Shown here: piece by piece, positions 1 through 8,045 of the stretch
Layout of the letters: each line of letters starts with the position of its first letter
How positions within the stretch are numbered: the first letter of the stretch is position 1
Assembly: GCA_018449715.1 (NCBI GenBank)
Contig: JAAVVA010000007.1
Span: forward strand, 62,001-126,000
Length of the DNA: 64,000 nt
Direction of reading: 5' to 3'
From: Acidobacteriaceae bacterium dw_441
Lineage (GTDB): Bacteria; Acidobacteriota; Terriglobia; Terriglobales; Acidobacteriaceae
Translations under genes and position numbers: made by a program
Notes under the pieces: model-generated
The model's database searches: none
The model's input: the letters and a program-made list of their open reading frames with translations, nothing else
What the model was told of the DNA's origin: nothing

Positions 1-17
1 GGCTTTGCATCAGGTAT

Positions 18-155
18 ATGCTGCTTTCCATGACTCGCACGGTCTCCTCAACGCGGAAATTTCTGCAGACAACGCCTCTGCGTCTGAAGACCGTCGTCTC
101 CTGCATTTCGATTCGGCCGATTATTTCGTCCATTCTTTGTGGCGACGCTACGTAA
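18..155 (+). CDS. Possible ilv-type leader peptide (45 aa)
   Basis: Short open frame with ATG at 18 (a second ATG at 30) and TAA at 153-155. Between positions 93 and 137, 8 of 15 codons are Val, Ile or Leu (GTC GTC ... ATT ... ATT ... ATT ATT ... ATT CTT). A terminator hairpin follows 27 nt after the stop, and a branched-chain-amino-acid ACT-domain gene follows that. This is the layout of a classical attenuator leader. Cautions: the frame is also open to the left window edge, so it could be the tail of a longer gene, and only a weak AGG lies before ATG 18. No other gene could be supported in 1-254. Confidence 0.4.
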   Translation: MLLSMTRTVSSTRKFLQTTPLRLKTVVSCISIRPIISSILCGDAT

Positions 156-181
156 TCCCCGAATCAACCTGGAATACAAAG

Positions 182-216
182 CCCGCCACAGCAGATGCTC
201 TGGCGGGTTTTCTTTT
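182..216 (+). terminator. Rho-independent terminator, probable attenuator
   Basis: The stem CCCGCCA (182-188) pairs with TGGCGGG (201-207) and is followed by TTTTCTTTT (208-216). An upstream segment TGTGGCG (138-144), at the end of the putative leader frame, is a perfect complement of CGCCACA (184-190). The 5' arm could therefore pair either upstream (antiterminator) or downstream (terminator). It lies 38 nt before the ACT-domain gene. It could instead simply end an upstream transcript. Confidence 0.65.
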
Positions 217-254
217 ACGCAACACATCAAAAAAGCACGAGAGGAAGAACGACG

Positions 255-557
255 ATGATGTGGACCTATCGAATCACGGCAAGTTCGCGGCCCAGGCTTG
301 CCATGCGAGTTGCCCAGATCTTCGACCAGCAGATGCTCGAAGCCGAGCAATTTCACCTGACGCGACAAGGAGACGCCACAAGCATTCACATCGTTGTGGA
401 GTGCGATGCATTTCTCGCACATAGAATCCACGCCAAGCTCTATCGGCTTACCGACATCGTGCATGCCGACCTGCTGGACGAGGCTCTACAAAACGTGGCA
501 GGGGAAGAACCCCAGGGCTCTTCCCCATACCGCGATCCTCTTGCCCCTCAACCTTAG
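255..557 (+). CDS. ACT-domain protein, acetolactate synthase small-subunit-like
   Basis: This 100-aa protein consists almost entirely of one ACT-like fold. An N-terminal strand (MMWTYRITAS) is followed by a helix beginning RLAMRVAQIFD, and a late segment KLYRLTDIVHAD resembles the C-terminal half of IlvM/IlvN regulatory subunits (compare KLVDVAHV in enteric IlvM). Such subunits bind catalytic acetolactate synthase in valine/isoleucine/leucine synthesis and confer feedback control. I chose ATG 255 because AGAGGAAG sits 8-10 nt upstream; an in-frame start at 195 lies inside the hairpin. No catalytic ilvB is visible next to it, and the gene overlaps the convergent SDR gene by 4 nt. It could instead be a stand-alone ACT regulator. 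Confidence 0.6.
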   Translation: MMWTYRITASSRPRLAMRVAQIFDQQMLEAEQFHLTRQGDATSIHIVVECDAFLAHRIHAKLYRLTDIVHADLLDEALQNVAGEEPQGSSPYRDPLAPQP

Positions 558-1336
558 AGCGGCGGCGTGAAGCGTCCGTCAATAGCCGTCCATCCGCCAT
601 CGACAATCGTAAGCGTACCGGTTACAAATGATCCGGCATCCGAAGCAAGATACACCACAGCGCCCGCCATCTCATGCGGCTTCGCCCAGCGTCCCAGCGC
701 GCTCTTGTTCGCATAGGCGTCATACCAGTCCTTGTTGGCGGCAATCGGCGCGGTCAGCGGAGTATCCACCACACCCGGCCCGATTGCATTCACACGGACG
801 CCGTGCGGTCCCAGCTCTGCCGCCAGCGTGCGACACATCTGCAACACACCGGCCTTCGTCGCAGCATAGACACCTTGCCCCGGTTCCACCACCTGCGCGC
901 GAATGCTGGCAAAGGCAATGATGCTTCCCTTCCCGCGCTTCTTCATGTTCCGCCCCGCGGCGGTAATCAGGCGAAACGTCCCCTTCAGGTTGAGCGTCAA
1001 TACGCGGTCGAACTCCTCTTCCGACATATCGAGAAGCTGCTTGCGAACATTGATCGCAGGCGTCGAGACCAGCACATCCAGATCATCCAGCCCTTCAAGC
1101 GCACTCTTCACCGCCTCGCCATCGCGCAGGTCGAACGGAATCGCCTCCGCGCTGCCGCCCGCCACCTGAATATCGGCGACCACCTTCTGCGCTCCTTCGA
1201 GATTGATATCGCCGCACAGAACATGCGCGCCATAAGCCGCCAATCCATGCGCGGCAGCTTCGCCAATACCGCTTCCAGCGCCCACGACGAGCGCCTTTTT
1301 TCCTGTCAGATCAAAGAGTTTCCTGTAGTCGTACAA
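554..1336 (-). CDS. SDR family oxidoreductase
   Basis: Short-chain dehydrogenase/reductase of 260 aa, a typical classical-SDR length. The nucleotide-binding turn is GAGSGIG (about residues 19-25), which replaces the commoner TGxxxGxG. The catalytic set is Ser144, Tyr157 and Lys161 in YAATK. D-L follows the second strand, and the C-terminal VTGTLTIVDGGW is standard. The usual NNAG is STPA here. The acidic residue after beta-2 (CGDIN) favours NAD(H). The start is TTG at 1336, with AAGGAAG at 1344-1350 as ribosome-binding site; no ATG fits as well. The substrate cannot be told from sequence; 3-oxoacyl-ACP reductase, gluconate or sugar dehydrogenase activities all occur in this clade. It is convergent with the ACT gene and divergent from the PHP hydrolase. 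Confidence 0.85.
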   Translation of the reverse strand: MYDYRKLFDLTGKKALVVGAGSGIGEAAAHGLAAYGAHVLCGDINLEGAQKVVADIQVAGGSAEAIPFDLRDGEAVKSALEGLDDLDVLVSTPAINVRKQLLDMSEEEFDRVLTLNLKGTFRLITAAGRNMKKRGKGSIIAFASIRAQVVEPGQGVYAATKAGVLQMCRTLAAELGPHGVRVNAIGPGVVDTPLTAPIAANKDWYDAYANKSALGRWAKPHEMAGAVVYLASDAGSFVTGTLTIVDGGWTAIDGRFTPPL

Positions 1337-1438
1337 AGGGCTGCTTCCTTTCGAGTGTGAGTTACCGCAACAAAAATGCGCGCCGAATCTGGCGATCCTT
1401 CATCACCGGCCCGTATGCTGGCGAACGATTTTCCATAC

Positions 1439-1467
1439 TCTAAACCCCTCCACCGTGTTTTGTGCAA
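1439..1467 (-). promoter_or_regulatory. Candidate sigma-70 promoter for the SDR gene
   Basis: On the minus strand TTGCAC (1467-1462) is followed after 17 nt by TTTAGA (1444-1439). Spacing is ideal and the hexamers are moderate. It would give a leader of roughly 95 nt before the TTG start of the SDR gene. Confidence 0.35.
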
Positions 1468-1571
1468 ATCGTCCCGCGAGGACGCTCGTCTCTCATCGCA
1501 GAAAAAACTCTGCTGATATGCTGCAACGCAAGGTCTTCCCAAACAGAAAAACCACCTCCGAGGTCTCTGTT

Positions 1572-3062
1572 ATGTCCGTTGCCTTTGCGCGCCTGCCCCG
1601 GCTCTTCCTCGCCTGTGCCTTCGCCCTTCTGTCGCTGGCTCCCCAGCTTCTCTTCGCGCAGAATGCGAGCGATCCCTCACTCGAAATCGAGCTGCACGGA
1701 ACCATCACTCCGGAGAAGGTCGGTACGCACGAAACCCAGACCTTCGAGATGCCGAAGGGCATTCAGCGTATGGAGGTCGAGCTGGAATCGCCCGGCTTCC
1801 AGAAGGGCATGTACGTCACCGTCGGACTCTTCGATCCCGAACGCTATCGAGGCGAGGGTCGCGCACGCTTCAGCATCACTGCCCTCACCGCAACCGGCCC
1901 CTATCTTCCCGGCCCGCTCGTTCCCGGCACATGGAAGGTCGCCTTCGGATACAACTACGTCGCGCCGACCGCGCACGGCGAATACACACTGCGCATCCAC
2001 CTCTCGCGCCAGCTCGATCCCACGCACTACATGGTCCTGAACTCGAAGCCCGGCTGGTACGCGGGCGATCTTCACTCGCACACCGGCAACACCGACGCCG
2101 TTTGCAAAAGCCAGTCCGGCAAGGACGTTCCCTGCCCCGCATGGAAGCTGCTCGAAGCCGCAGCCTCGCAGAAGCTAGACTTCCTCGCCGTCACCGACCA
2201 CAACACGCAAGCCACCTTCAACGAGATGGAGCAGGTGCAGCCCTACTACGACCGCCTGCTGCTGATTGCGGGCGAAGAGGTCACCACCGTCCGAGGCCAC
2301 GCCAATGTGTGGGGAACGATGGGCTTTCTCGACTACCGCGTCGCCGACCACGGCTTCACCGCCAACGATCTCTTCGACCAGGCGCACGCGCAGCATGCTC
2401 TCGTCAGCATCAACCACTGGTACTGGCCGTGGGACGGGCGCTGCCCCGGTTGCGGATGGGGATGGGCTCCCATCACCGACTACTCGAAGCTCGATTCCAT
2501 CGAGGTCATCAACGGCTACCACGAGTACGGCTCATGGTTCGCGCCTCCTCCCGGCAACGGCATTCCCTTGTGGGAGCAGCTTCATGCCAGGGGTCTGCGG
2601 CCCACCGGGGTCGGAGGAGGAGACGAGCATCGCGGTGGCGAACAACTCCCCCTGCACGATGGAGTCGGCATCCCGACCACGGTCGTCTACGCCCGCGAGC
2701 TTTCGCAGCCCGCCATCCTCGAAGGCATCAAGGCCGGACACGTTTACATCCGCACCACCGGCCCCGACGGCCCGGAGCTTCTGCTGAACGCAGGCACGGC
2801 GATGATGGGCGACGAGGTCACCGCCTCCCAGGGAAGCGAAGTGAGCTTCACCGTAACGACGAACGACCACTCCGGAGCGAAGCTTCTCCTGTACCTCGAC
2901 GGCAAATCTATCGAGCACTCGCCCACGCTTGCCAACGGAGCCGCGAGCTATCGCTGGACCTCCGACGGCAAGCGTCACTGGCTGCGGGCCGAGCTGGTGG
3001 ACGGCAAACCCGGAAGCGACCCAATCGCATTAACGAACCCCATCTACCTGAACTGGAAATAG
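1572..3062 (+). CDS. Secreted PHP-domain metallohydrolase (CehA/McbA type)
   Basis: The protein has 496 aa from ATG 1572. That start gives a good signal peptide (MSVAFARLPRLFLACAFALL ... LLFAQ) and has GAGG about 8 nt upstream; the longer in-frame start at 1455 would put 39 polar residues before it. An N-terminal beta-rich region precedes a PHP (polymerase and histidinol phosphatase) metal-binding domain with GDLHSHTGNTD, VTDHN and GEEVTTVRGHAN, the motifs of CehA/McbA-like hydrolases. Those family members hydrolyse ester, carbamate or phosphoester bonds using bound metal ions. A cysteine pair CPGCG lies near the middle. The substrate is unknown. The protein should act in the periplasm or outside the cell. 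The GTATAC promoter of the next gene begins 5 nt after its stop. Confidence 0.75.
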   Translation: MSVAFARLPRLFLACAFALLSLAPQLLFAQNASDPSLEIELHGTITPEKVGTHETQTFEMPKGIQRMEVELESPGFQKGMYVTVGLFDPERYRGEGRARFSITALTATGPYLPGPLVPGTWKVAFGYNYVAPTAHGEYTLRIHLSRQLDPTHYMVLNSKPGWYAGDLHSHTGNTDAVCKSQSGKDVPCPAWKLLEAAASQKLDFLAVTDHNTQATFNEMEQVQPYYDRLLLIAGEEVTTVRGHANVWGTMGFLDYRVADHGFTANDLFDQAHAQHALVSINHWYWPWDGRCPGCGWGWAPITDYSKLDSIEVINGYHEYGSWFAPPPGNGIPLWEQLHARGLRPTGVGGGDEHRGGEQLPLHDGVGIPTTVVYARELSQPAILEGIKAGHVYIRTTGPDGPELLLNAGTAMMGDEVTASQGSEVSFTVTTNDHSGAKLLLYLDGKSIEHSPTLANGAASYRWTSDGKRHWLRAELVDGKPGSDPIALTNPIYLNWK

Positions 3063-3066
3063 TTAC

Positions 3067-3114
3067 GCAGACGGTATACAAACCGTTGACTTGCGTATTC
3101 ATCCTGTCTACGAT
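3067..3114 (+). promoter_or_regulatory. Promoter with GTATAC operator-like element
   Basis: A strong sigma-70 promoter: TTGACT (3086-3091), 17-nt spacer, TACGAT (3109-3114). GTATAC (3074-3079) sits immediately upstream of -35, within a small inverted repeat ACGGT/ACCGT (3071-3075 and 3082-3086). The 25 bases 3067-3091 match 19 of 25 positions at 10282-10306 upstream of the first TonB receptor. GTATAC-centred operators are common for FadR-family GntR regulators, and one such gene is at 9462-10190. It should drive the phosphodiesterase-like gene and mmsA. Confidence 0.6.
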
Positions 3115-3156
3115 GGTTTCCTCTTGAAATTGCCGTAGATCCCTGTCTGGAGAATC

Positions 3157-4515
3157 ATGCTCCGCTCGGCTTCGCCCACATTCGTGCGCTTCACGGCTGT
3201 GCTGCTGTTCCTCGCCGCGTGCTGTTGTTCTGCCGCATCCGCCGCTGGGGCGAAGCAGGTCATCCTGATCTCCGTCGATGGCATGACTCCCGCCGAGTAC
3301 GAAGAGGCCGACGCCCACGGGCTAAAAATCCCCAACCTCCGCGCCCTGATGAGCACCGGCTGCGCCTCTCCCGGCGTTCTCAGCGTCTTTCCCGCCAGCA
3401 CCTACCCCAGCCACACCGCGATGATCACCGGCCAGCCCCCGGCTGTGCACGGCGTCATCAGCAACACCCCGATGGACCCGTTCAACCTCGAGTTCGGCGG
3501 CTGGTACTACTACACCGAAAAGATCAAGACGCCGACGCTGTGGCAGGCACTACACACAGCGCACCTGAAAACCGCAGCTGTCTCATGGCCCGTCACCGTC
3601 GGGGCCGACGTAGACTTCCTCCTGCCGGAGTACCGCCCCGTCCGCACCGAAGAAGACATCGCCCTGATGCGCGTCCTCTCGACGCCCGGCCTCTTCCGCG
3701 AGATGCAGGCTGTGAACACGACCGACCGGCCCATGTCCGACGAGTGGCGCACCGACGCGGTCATCGCGATCCTCCGTACCCGCGAGCCCGCCCTGCTGGC
3801 GCTGCACCTCAGCGACCTGGACGAGGCCCAGCACAAGTACGGCCCGCACACACCGGAGTCGCACGCGGAACTCGAACGGATCGACGCGCAGATCGGGAAG
3901 ATCCGCAGCTTCGTCGAGCAGTCCGGCCACGCCGGCCAGACCGCATGGCTCATCGTCTCGGACCACGGCTTTCTCCGCGTCGAGAAGCAGTTTCATCCGC
4001 TAATCGCACTGCGCGAGGCGAGCCTGATCACGACCGACAAGAGCGGCCGCATCACCGGCTGGAAGATCTACCAGCGCAACCTCACCGGCTCGGTCTTCTT
4101 CGAAGCGAAGGACCCGAACGACCGCGACAGCATCGAAAAAGCAACGAAGATTCTCAAGGAGATGGCCGCCGATCCGGCCAATGGAATCGCCCATCTCTAC
4201 ACTCCGGAAGAGCTGAAAACAATGGGGGCCGACCCGCAGGCATTTCTCGCGGCAGACCCGGTGAAGGGCTTCGGTTTTGGCAACAATCTCAGCGGTCCAG
4301 CCGTAACCCCCTCGATGAACGTAGGAGCGCACGGATATAATCCGCAATTACCCGAGATGCATGCATCATTTCTGCTCTCGGGAGCAGGCGTTTCAAAGTG
4401 CAACGCGCTGGATGGTGTAACGGTTGAGGATATCGGCCCAACGGCGGCAGCGCTGCTGGGGGTAACGATCCCAAACGCAAAAGGACGCGATGCACGACAA
4501 CTGGCGAATCATTAA
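3157..4515 (+). CDS. Alkaline-phosphatase-superfamily protein (NPP/phosphodiesterase type), exported
   Basis: This 452-aa protein has an N-terminal export signal containing LAAC at residues 19-22, which could be a lipobox. It then has the type I nucleotide pyrophosphatase/phosphodiesterase fold. Metal-binding Asp41 (ISVDGM) and nucleophile Thr82 in FPASTYPSHT are present, as are later metal ligands in LSDLDEAQHKYG, VSDHGF and GAHGYNP. The family hydrolyses phosphodiester or phosphomonoester bonds, or in some members transfers phosphoglycerol groups. ATG 3157 has GGAG 5 nt upstream. The gene lies under the GTATAC promoter and only 45 nt before mmsA, so co-transcription is likely. Its place in a putative amine/amide regulon suggests a phospho-linked substrate, but this is inference. 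Confidence 0.8.
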   Translation: MLRSASPTFVRFTAVLLFLAACCCSAASAAGAKQVILISVDGMTPAEYEEADAHGLKIPNLRALMSTGCASPGVLSVFPASTYPSHTAMITGQPPAVHGVISNTPMDPFNLEFGGWYYYTEKIKTPTLWQALHTAHLKTAAVSWPVTVGADVDFLLPEYRPVRTEEDIALMRVLSTPGLFREMQAVNTTDRPMSDEWRTDAVIAILRTREPALLALHLSDLDEAQHKYGPHTPESHAELERIDAQIGKIRSFVEQSGHAGQTAWLIVSDHGFLRVEKQFHPLIALREASLITTDKSGRITGWKIYQRNLTGSVFFEAKDPNDRDSIEKATKILKEMAADPANGIAHLYTPEELKTMGADPQAFLAADPVKGFGFGNNLSGPAVTPSMNVGAHGYNPQLPEMHASFLLSGAGVSKCNALDGVTVEDIGPTAAALLGVTIPNAKGRDARQLANH

Positions 4516-4520
4516 GTTCC

Positions 4521-4534
4521 GCGGGCACGCCCGC
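4521..4534 (+). other. Short GC-rich hairpin between two co-oriented genes
   Basis: Perfect inverted repeat GCGGGC/GCCCGC with a 2-nt loop and no following T-run. It is more likely an mRNA stability or processing hairpin between the phosphodiesterase gene and mmsA than a terminator. Confidence 0.4.
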
Positions 4535-4560
4535 AGAGATCAGGAATCGAGGTTTTGATC

Positions 4561-6105
4561 ATGGCATCAACGACAATCGCACCCGAGGTCGGCTCGGCCG
4601 GAAACTCCGAGCTTCGTGAGATTACGCACTGGATCGGCGGCCAGAAGGTCGCCGGGACCTCCGGGCGCTTCAGCGACGTTTACAACCCCGCCACCGGACA
4701 CGTTCAGGCGAAGGTTCCGCTGGCGAGCCGCGCCGAGCTGGACGCAGCCGTCGCCTCCGCCCAGGCCGCTGCTCCGGCCTGGGGAGCGCTGCCTCCGCTG
4801 CGTCGCGCCCGCGTTCTCTTCCGCTTCCGCGAGCTGTTCGAACAGAACCTCGACAAGCTCGCCGAGATCATCACCTCCGAGCACGGCAAGGTCTTCTCCG
4901 ACGCGAAGGGCGAGGCCACGCGCGGCCTCGAGGTCGTCGAGTTTGCCACCGGCATCCCGCAGCTGCTGAAGGGTGAGTTCTCCGAGCAGGTGGGAACGGG
5001 CATCGACAGCTGGTCAATGCGTCAGCCGCTGGGTGTCGTCGCCGGAATCACGCCGTTCAACTTCCCGGTGATGGTTCCGATGTGGATGTTCCCCGTCGCT
5101 CTGGCCTGCGGCAACGCCTTCATCCTGAAGCCCAGCGAGCGTGATCCGAGCGCTTCGATCCTGATCGCCGAGCTGCTGAAGCAGGCCGGACTTCCAGACG
5201 GAGTCTTCACAGTGCTGCACGGCGACAAGGACGCGGTCGATGGCATCCTCGAGCACCCGGGGATCAAGGCGGTCAGCTTCGTCGGTTCCACCCCGATCGC
5301 GGAGTATGTCTACAGCAAGGGCACGTCGAAGGGCAAGCGCGTCCAGGCGCTGGGAGGAGCGAAGAACCACATGATCGTGATGCCGGACGCCGATCTCGAC
5401 CAGGCGGCGGATGCTCTGGTCGGCGCGGCGTATGGCTCTGCGGGCGAGCGTTGCATGGCGATCTCGGTGGCGGTGGCGGTGGGCAACTCGACCGCGGACA
5501 CGCTGCGCCAGAAGCTCATCGAGCGCATCGGCAAGCTGAAGGTTCTTCCGGGCATGGAGAAGGACTCCGACATGGGTCCGCTGGTGACGAAGATTCACCT
5601 CAACAAGGTCAGCGGCTATCTTTCCACCGGCACGGAGGAGGGAGCGGAGCTGGTGGTTGATGGACGGGCGAGCGCTCTTCCAAAGGGCGAGGGTTTCTTC
5701 CTCGGCGCGACGCTCTTCGACCATGTGAAGCCGGAGATGCTGATCTATAAAGAGGAGATCTTCGGGCCTGTGCTCGGCCTGGTTCGCGCCAACAACTTCA
5801 AGACGGCGCTCGAGCTGATCAACCAGCACGAGTTCGGCAACGGCACCTCGATCTTCACGCGCGACGGCGATACGGCGCGTGAGTTTTCCCACTCGGTCGA
5901 GGCGGGCATGGTCGGGGTGAATGTTCCGATCCCGGTCCCGATGGCCTTCCACAGCTTCGGAGGATGGAAGCGGTCGCTGTTCGGAGACCATGCGATGCAC
6001 GGACCGGAGGGTGTGCGCTTCTACACGCGCATCAAGACGATCACGGCACGGTGGCCTACCGGCATCCGCGCCGGAGTGGATACGACGATGCCGACCCTCG
6101 GGTAG
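4561..6105 (+). CDS. mmsA: CoA-acylating methylmalonate/malonate-semialdehyde dehydrogenase
   Basis: The protein has 514 aa and matches the MmsA/IolA aldehyde dehydrogenase branch. It has IGGQKV near the N-terminus, [19 protein letters not shown], the NAD-binding SFVGST, and catalytic Cys298 in [11 protein letters not shown]. Unlike most ALDHs this branch uses CoA and releases CO2, converting methylmalonate semialdehyde to propionyl-CoA, or malonate semialdehyde (the product of beta-alanine transamination) to acetyl-CoA. It is cytoplasmic. ATG 4561 is preceded by GAGG at 8 nt; a TTG two codons earlier is less likely. It appears co-transcribed with the gene upstream and is followed by a strong terminator. 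The nearby class III aminotransferase would supply a semialdehyde substrate, which supports a beta-amino-acid role over myo-inositol use. Confidence 0.92.
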   Translation: MASTTIAPEVGSAGNSELREITHWIGGQKVAGTSGRFSDVYNPATGHVQAKVPLASRAELDAAVASAQAAAPAWGALPPLRRARVLFRFRELFEQNLDKLAEIITSEHGKVFSDAKGEATRGLEVVEFATGIPQLLKGEFSEQVGTGIDSWSMRQPLGVVAGITPFNFPVMVPMWMFPVALACGNAFILKPSERDPSASILIAELLKQAGLPDGVFTVLHGDKDAVDGILEHPGIKAVSFVGSTPIAEYVYSKGTSKGKRVQALGGAKNHMIVMPDADLDQAADALVGAAYGSAGERCMAISVAVAVGNSTADTLRQKLIERIGKLKVLPGMEKDSDMGPLVTKIHLNKVSGYLSTGTEEGAELVVDGRASALPKGEGFFLGATLFDHVKPEMLIYKEEIFGPVLGLVRANNFKTALELINQHEFGNGTSIFTRDGDTAREFSHSVEAGMVGVNVPIPVPMAFHSFGGWKRSLFGDHAMHGPEGVRFYTRIKTITARWPTGIRAGVDTTMPTLG

Positions 6106-6134
6106 TCTCGCCTTTGCACTTCATTCTGAAAAAG

Positions 6135-6165
6135 AAATCCCGGCTTAGATGCCGGGATTTCTTTT
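6135..6165 (+). terminator. Terminator after mmsA
   Basis: Ten-base-pair stem AAATCCCGGC (6135-6144) with GCCGGGATTT (6151-6160), a 6-nt loop, then CTTTTT. The stem's own A and T ends make it usable in both directions, so it may also stop the convergent TPR gene. Confidence 0.85.
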
Positions 6166-6211
6166 TGCCTATCTATATATAGATATAGAGGGCGGGATGC
6201 TGATTATCCCC

Positions 6212-7849
6212 TCAGAGCGTGGCGATACTCAGGTCAGTGTCCGCGTGCTTCCATGCCTCGTGGAACTTTGCTTCGGAGCTGGCCGCTTCGGCGGTTTTTT
6301 TCTGGACAAGCTGGCTCTGCCACAAGCCATAAAGAGAGCGCCCGTTACCGGGGTTGATCTCTAAATCGCGCCGGAAGACCTCCTCAGCCTCGGCTCCTCT
6401 TCCCGCACGAAGCAGAGCCCCGCCGAGCGATTCGCGCACTGGGTAGTACCAGTCGGCAGGCTCGTTGTAGACGAAGGTGTCATTCAGGGTGACAGCCTTG
6501 CGCCACGCCTCGATAGCCTCGGGAAGTTTGCCTTGTGCCTCCAAAATGCGCGCATCAAGAACATCGAGAGCTAACTGAAGCGCCGACTTCGCAGGATTCT
6601 GGAAGTCGGGGATGGCATCGGCGGGGAGCGTGTCGATTCTCTGGGCGAGAGCTGCTCGTTCCTTCAACGCCCCGGGGATCTGATGCTGCGCAGCATAGGC
6701 GCTACCTCGGGCGTAGTGCCAGAAGGCCGTGAGGTTCTGAAGACGAGGCTCCGGCATGGGCGACGACAGGATGGTCTTCCACTGCTGAAAGCGGACCAGC
6801 ATCCACGGCTGCGTGGGGGTGTACCACTCGGTTTCCGGGTGCTCCTTCGTCGCGGGAAGCACCTCGGCGACCAGCTCGGCGGCGGCTTTCTGGGTGCAGG
6901 CGTTGTTGCCCTCCATCGCGCAGGAGGCAGCGAGAAAGTGGATGTTATGGACGTAGTACATGCTGTAGTACATGTTCGTCACCCGTCCCATGTGCTGCGC
7001 CTGAAAGTAAGCGCGGTCGGCGGTGACGGCGTTCTGGTTGGCGAGCTGCGCTCCGTTGAAGTTGCCGGTGCGCTGATAAGTGTGGGCAGGCATGTGGACA
7101 AGATGGCCTGCCGCAGGCGTGGCATCTTCAAGATACTTCGCCGAGGCAAGCGCAAGTTCGGGATGAGGCGAAGCCTCGGTGGCATGGATGAGGAGATGGT
7201 TCGCACCGACGTGGCGAGGGTCTTTTTTGAGGACCGCTTGCAGAGTGGAGACGATCTCTTCCGTGTGAGGCGCGGGGCTGCCATCAGGATTCCAGAGCTT
7301 CCAGGGGTTGAGGTCCATGAGGGCTTCGGCGTAGAGAGTCGCCGCGTCGAGATCGGCGGGGTAGCTGACCGCGAGCGACTTCATCGCCTCGGCATACTGC
7401 TCCCCGTGGACGACGATATTGTCGCCGGTACCGCTGTAGCGCGTGGAGAGAGCGTTAATGTAATCGCGCTCGGGCTGCGTCTGAGCGAGGGAGCGAGCCT
7501 TCGCTAACGCCGCAATGGCCTGCTGGGCGCGGGCGTGGCCAATGTCGAGGTCGTTGTAGTTAGGGCCAACTGCAAGGGAGACTCCCCAGAGAGGCATCGC
7601 GGAGGTAGGGTCAAGATCGGCGGCCTTCTGGAAGGAGCGGCGCGCCTCGTCGTGGTTGAAGGCCCAGATGTAGTCGAGTCCCTGATCGAAATAACGTTGC
7701 GCCTCGGCGCTGGCAATACGGATGGGATGGTGGTCGTTGCCGAGTCCCGCGACCAGGGGAACAGGGCGCGTGTCCGCCGCGTCGTGCTGGTGCTGCATCT
7801 GCGCGAGTGCGGGAGAGGAGAGGAGGAGAAGGGCGATCAGGGCTTTCAT
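6212..7849 (-). CDS. Exported tetratricopeptide-repeat protein
   Basis: The protein has 545 aa starting at ATG 7849, which gives a clean signal peptide (MKALIALLLLSSPALA, then QMQHQHD). A TTG 13 codons upstream would bury it. The mature part carries several helical TPR-like units, for example around YFDQGLDYIWAFNHDEARRS and near the C-terminus RESLGGALLRAGRGAEAEEV. Such all-helical scaffolds mediate protein contacts, and no catalytic motif was found. It is the last gene of a minus-strand run with the aminotransferase and GntR regulator, but 196 nt containing a repeat and a terminator separate it, so it may have its own promoter. Function unknown; its partner may be a periplasmic enzyme of the same cluster. 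Confidence 0.7.
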   Translation of the reverse strand: MKALIALLLLSSPALAQMQHQHDAADTRPVPLVAGLGNDHHPIRIASAEAQRYFDQGLDYIWAFNHDEARRSFQKAADLDPTSAMPLWGVSLAVGPNYNDLDIGHARAQQAIAALAKARSLAQTQPERDYINALSTRYSGTGDNIVVHGEQYAEAMKSLAVSYPADLDAATLYAEALMDLNPWKLWNPDGSPAPHTEEIVSTLQAVLKKDPRHVGANHLLIHATEASPHPELALASAKYLEDATPAAGHLVHMPAHTYQRTGNFNGAQLANQNAVTADRAYFQAQHMGRVTNMYYSMYYVHNIHFLAASCAMEGNNACTQKAAAELVAEVLPATKEHPETEWYTPTQPWMLVRFQQWKTILSSPMPEPRLQNLTAFWHYARGSAYAAQHQIPGALKERAALAQRIDTLPADAIPDFQNPAKSALQLALDVLDARILEAQGKLPEAIEAWRKAVTLNDTFVYNEPADWYYPVRESLGGALLRAGRGAEAEEVFRRDLEINPGNGRSLYGLWQSQLVQKKTAEAASSEAKFHEAWKHADTDLSIATL

Positions 7850-7904
7850 GGCGGCACCGTGAGGATTATGTGGAAGCAGGATGATCAAAGGTTCGAGCGG
7901 TTTT

Positions 7905-7937
7905 CATCCCACCCTTCGCTTTGCGAAGGATGGGGCA
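7905..7937. repeat. REP-like intergenic palindrome
   Basis: CCTTCGC (7913-7919) pairs with GCGAAGG (7923-7929), flanked by CCCA and TGGGG with one mismatch. The sequence type (CATCCCACCC ... GGATGGGGCACCC) resembles an intergenic repeat I recall being frequent in Acidobacteriaceae genomes. Only one copy is visible in this window. A second degenerate segment (about 7972-8000, GGATTTTCACTACGCTCAGA) follows directly. Confidence 0.5.
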
Positions 7938-8005
7938 CCCGGACTTCATGGCGGTACAGACGAAATACAGGGATTTTCACTACGCTCAGAATGACGAGAG
8001 AAATT

Positions 8006-8033
8006 TGTGCCGGGTTCAGCTGAACCCGGCACA
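8006..8033 (-). terminator. Terminator of the aminotransferase gene
   Basis: Perfect 28-nt palindrome centred at 8019/8020, just past the aminotransferase stop. On the minus strand it is followed by AAATTTC, a weak T-tract. Confidence 0.65.
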
Positions 8034-8045
8034 GTTACAGAACGA

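Noticed and set aside
1..133. Partial minus-strand gene reading off the left edge (ATG at 133, 44 codons)
   Set aside because: Rare AGA/ATA codons, no good ribosome-binding site and no family resemblance; the attenuator reading of this region explains more.
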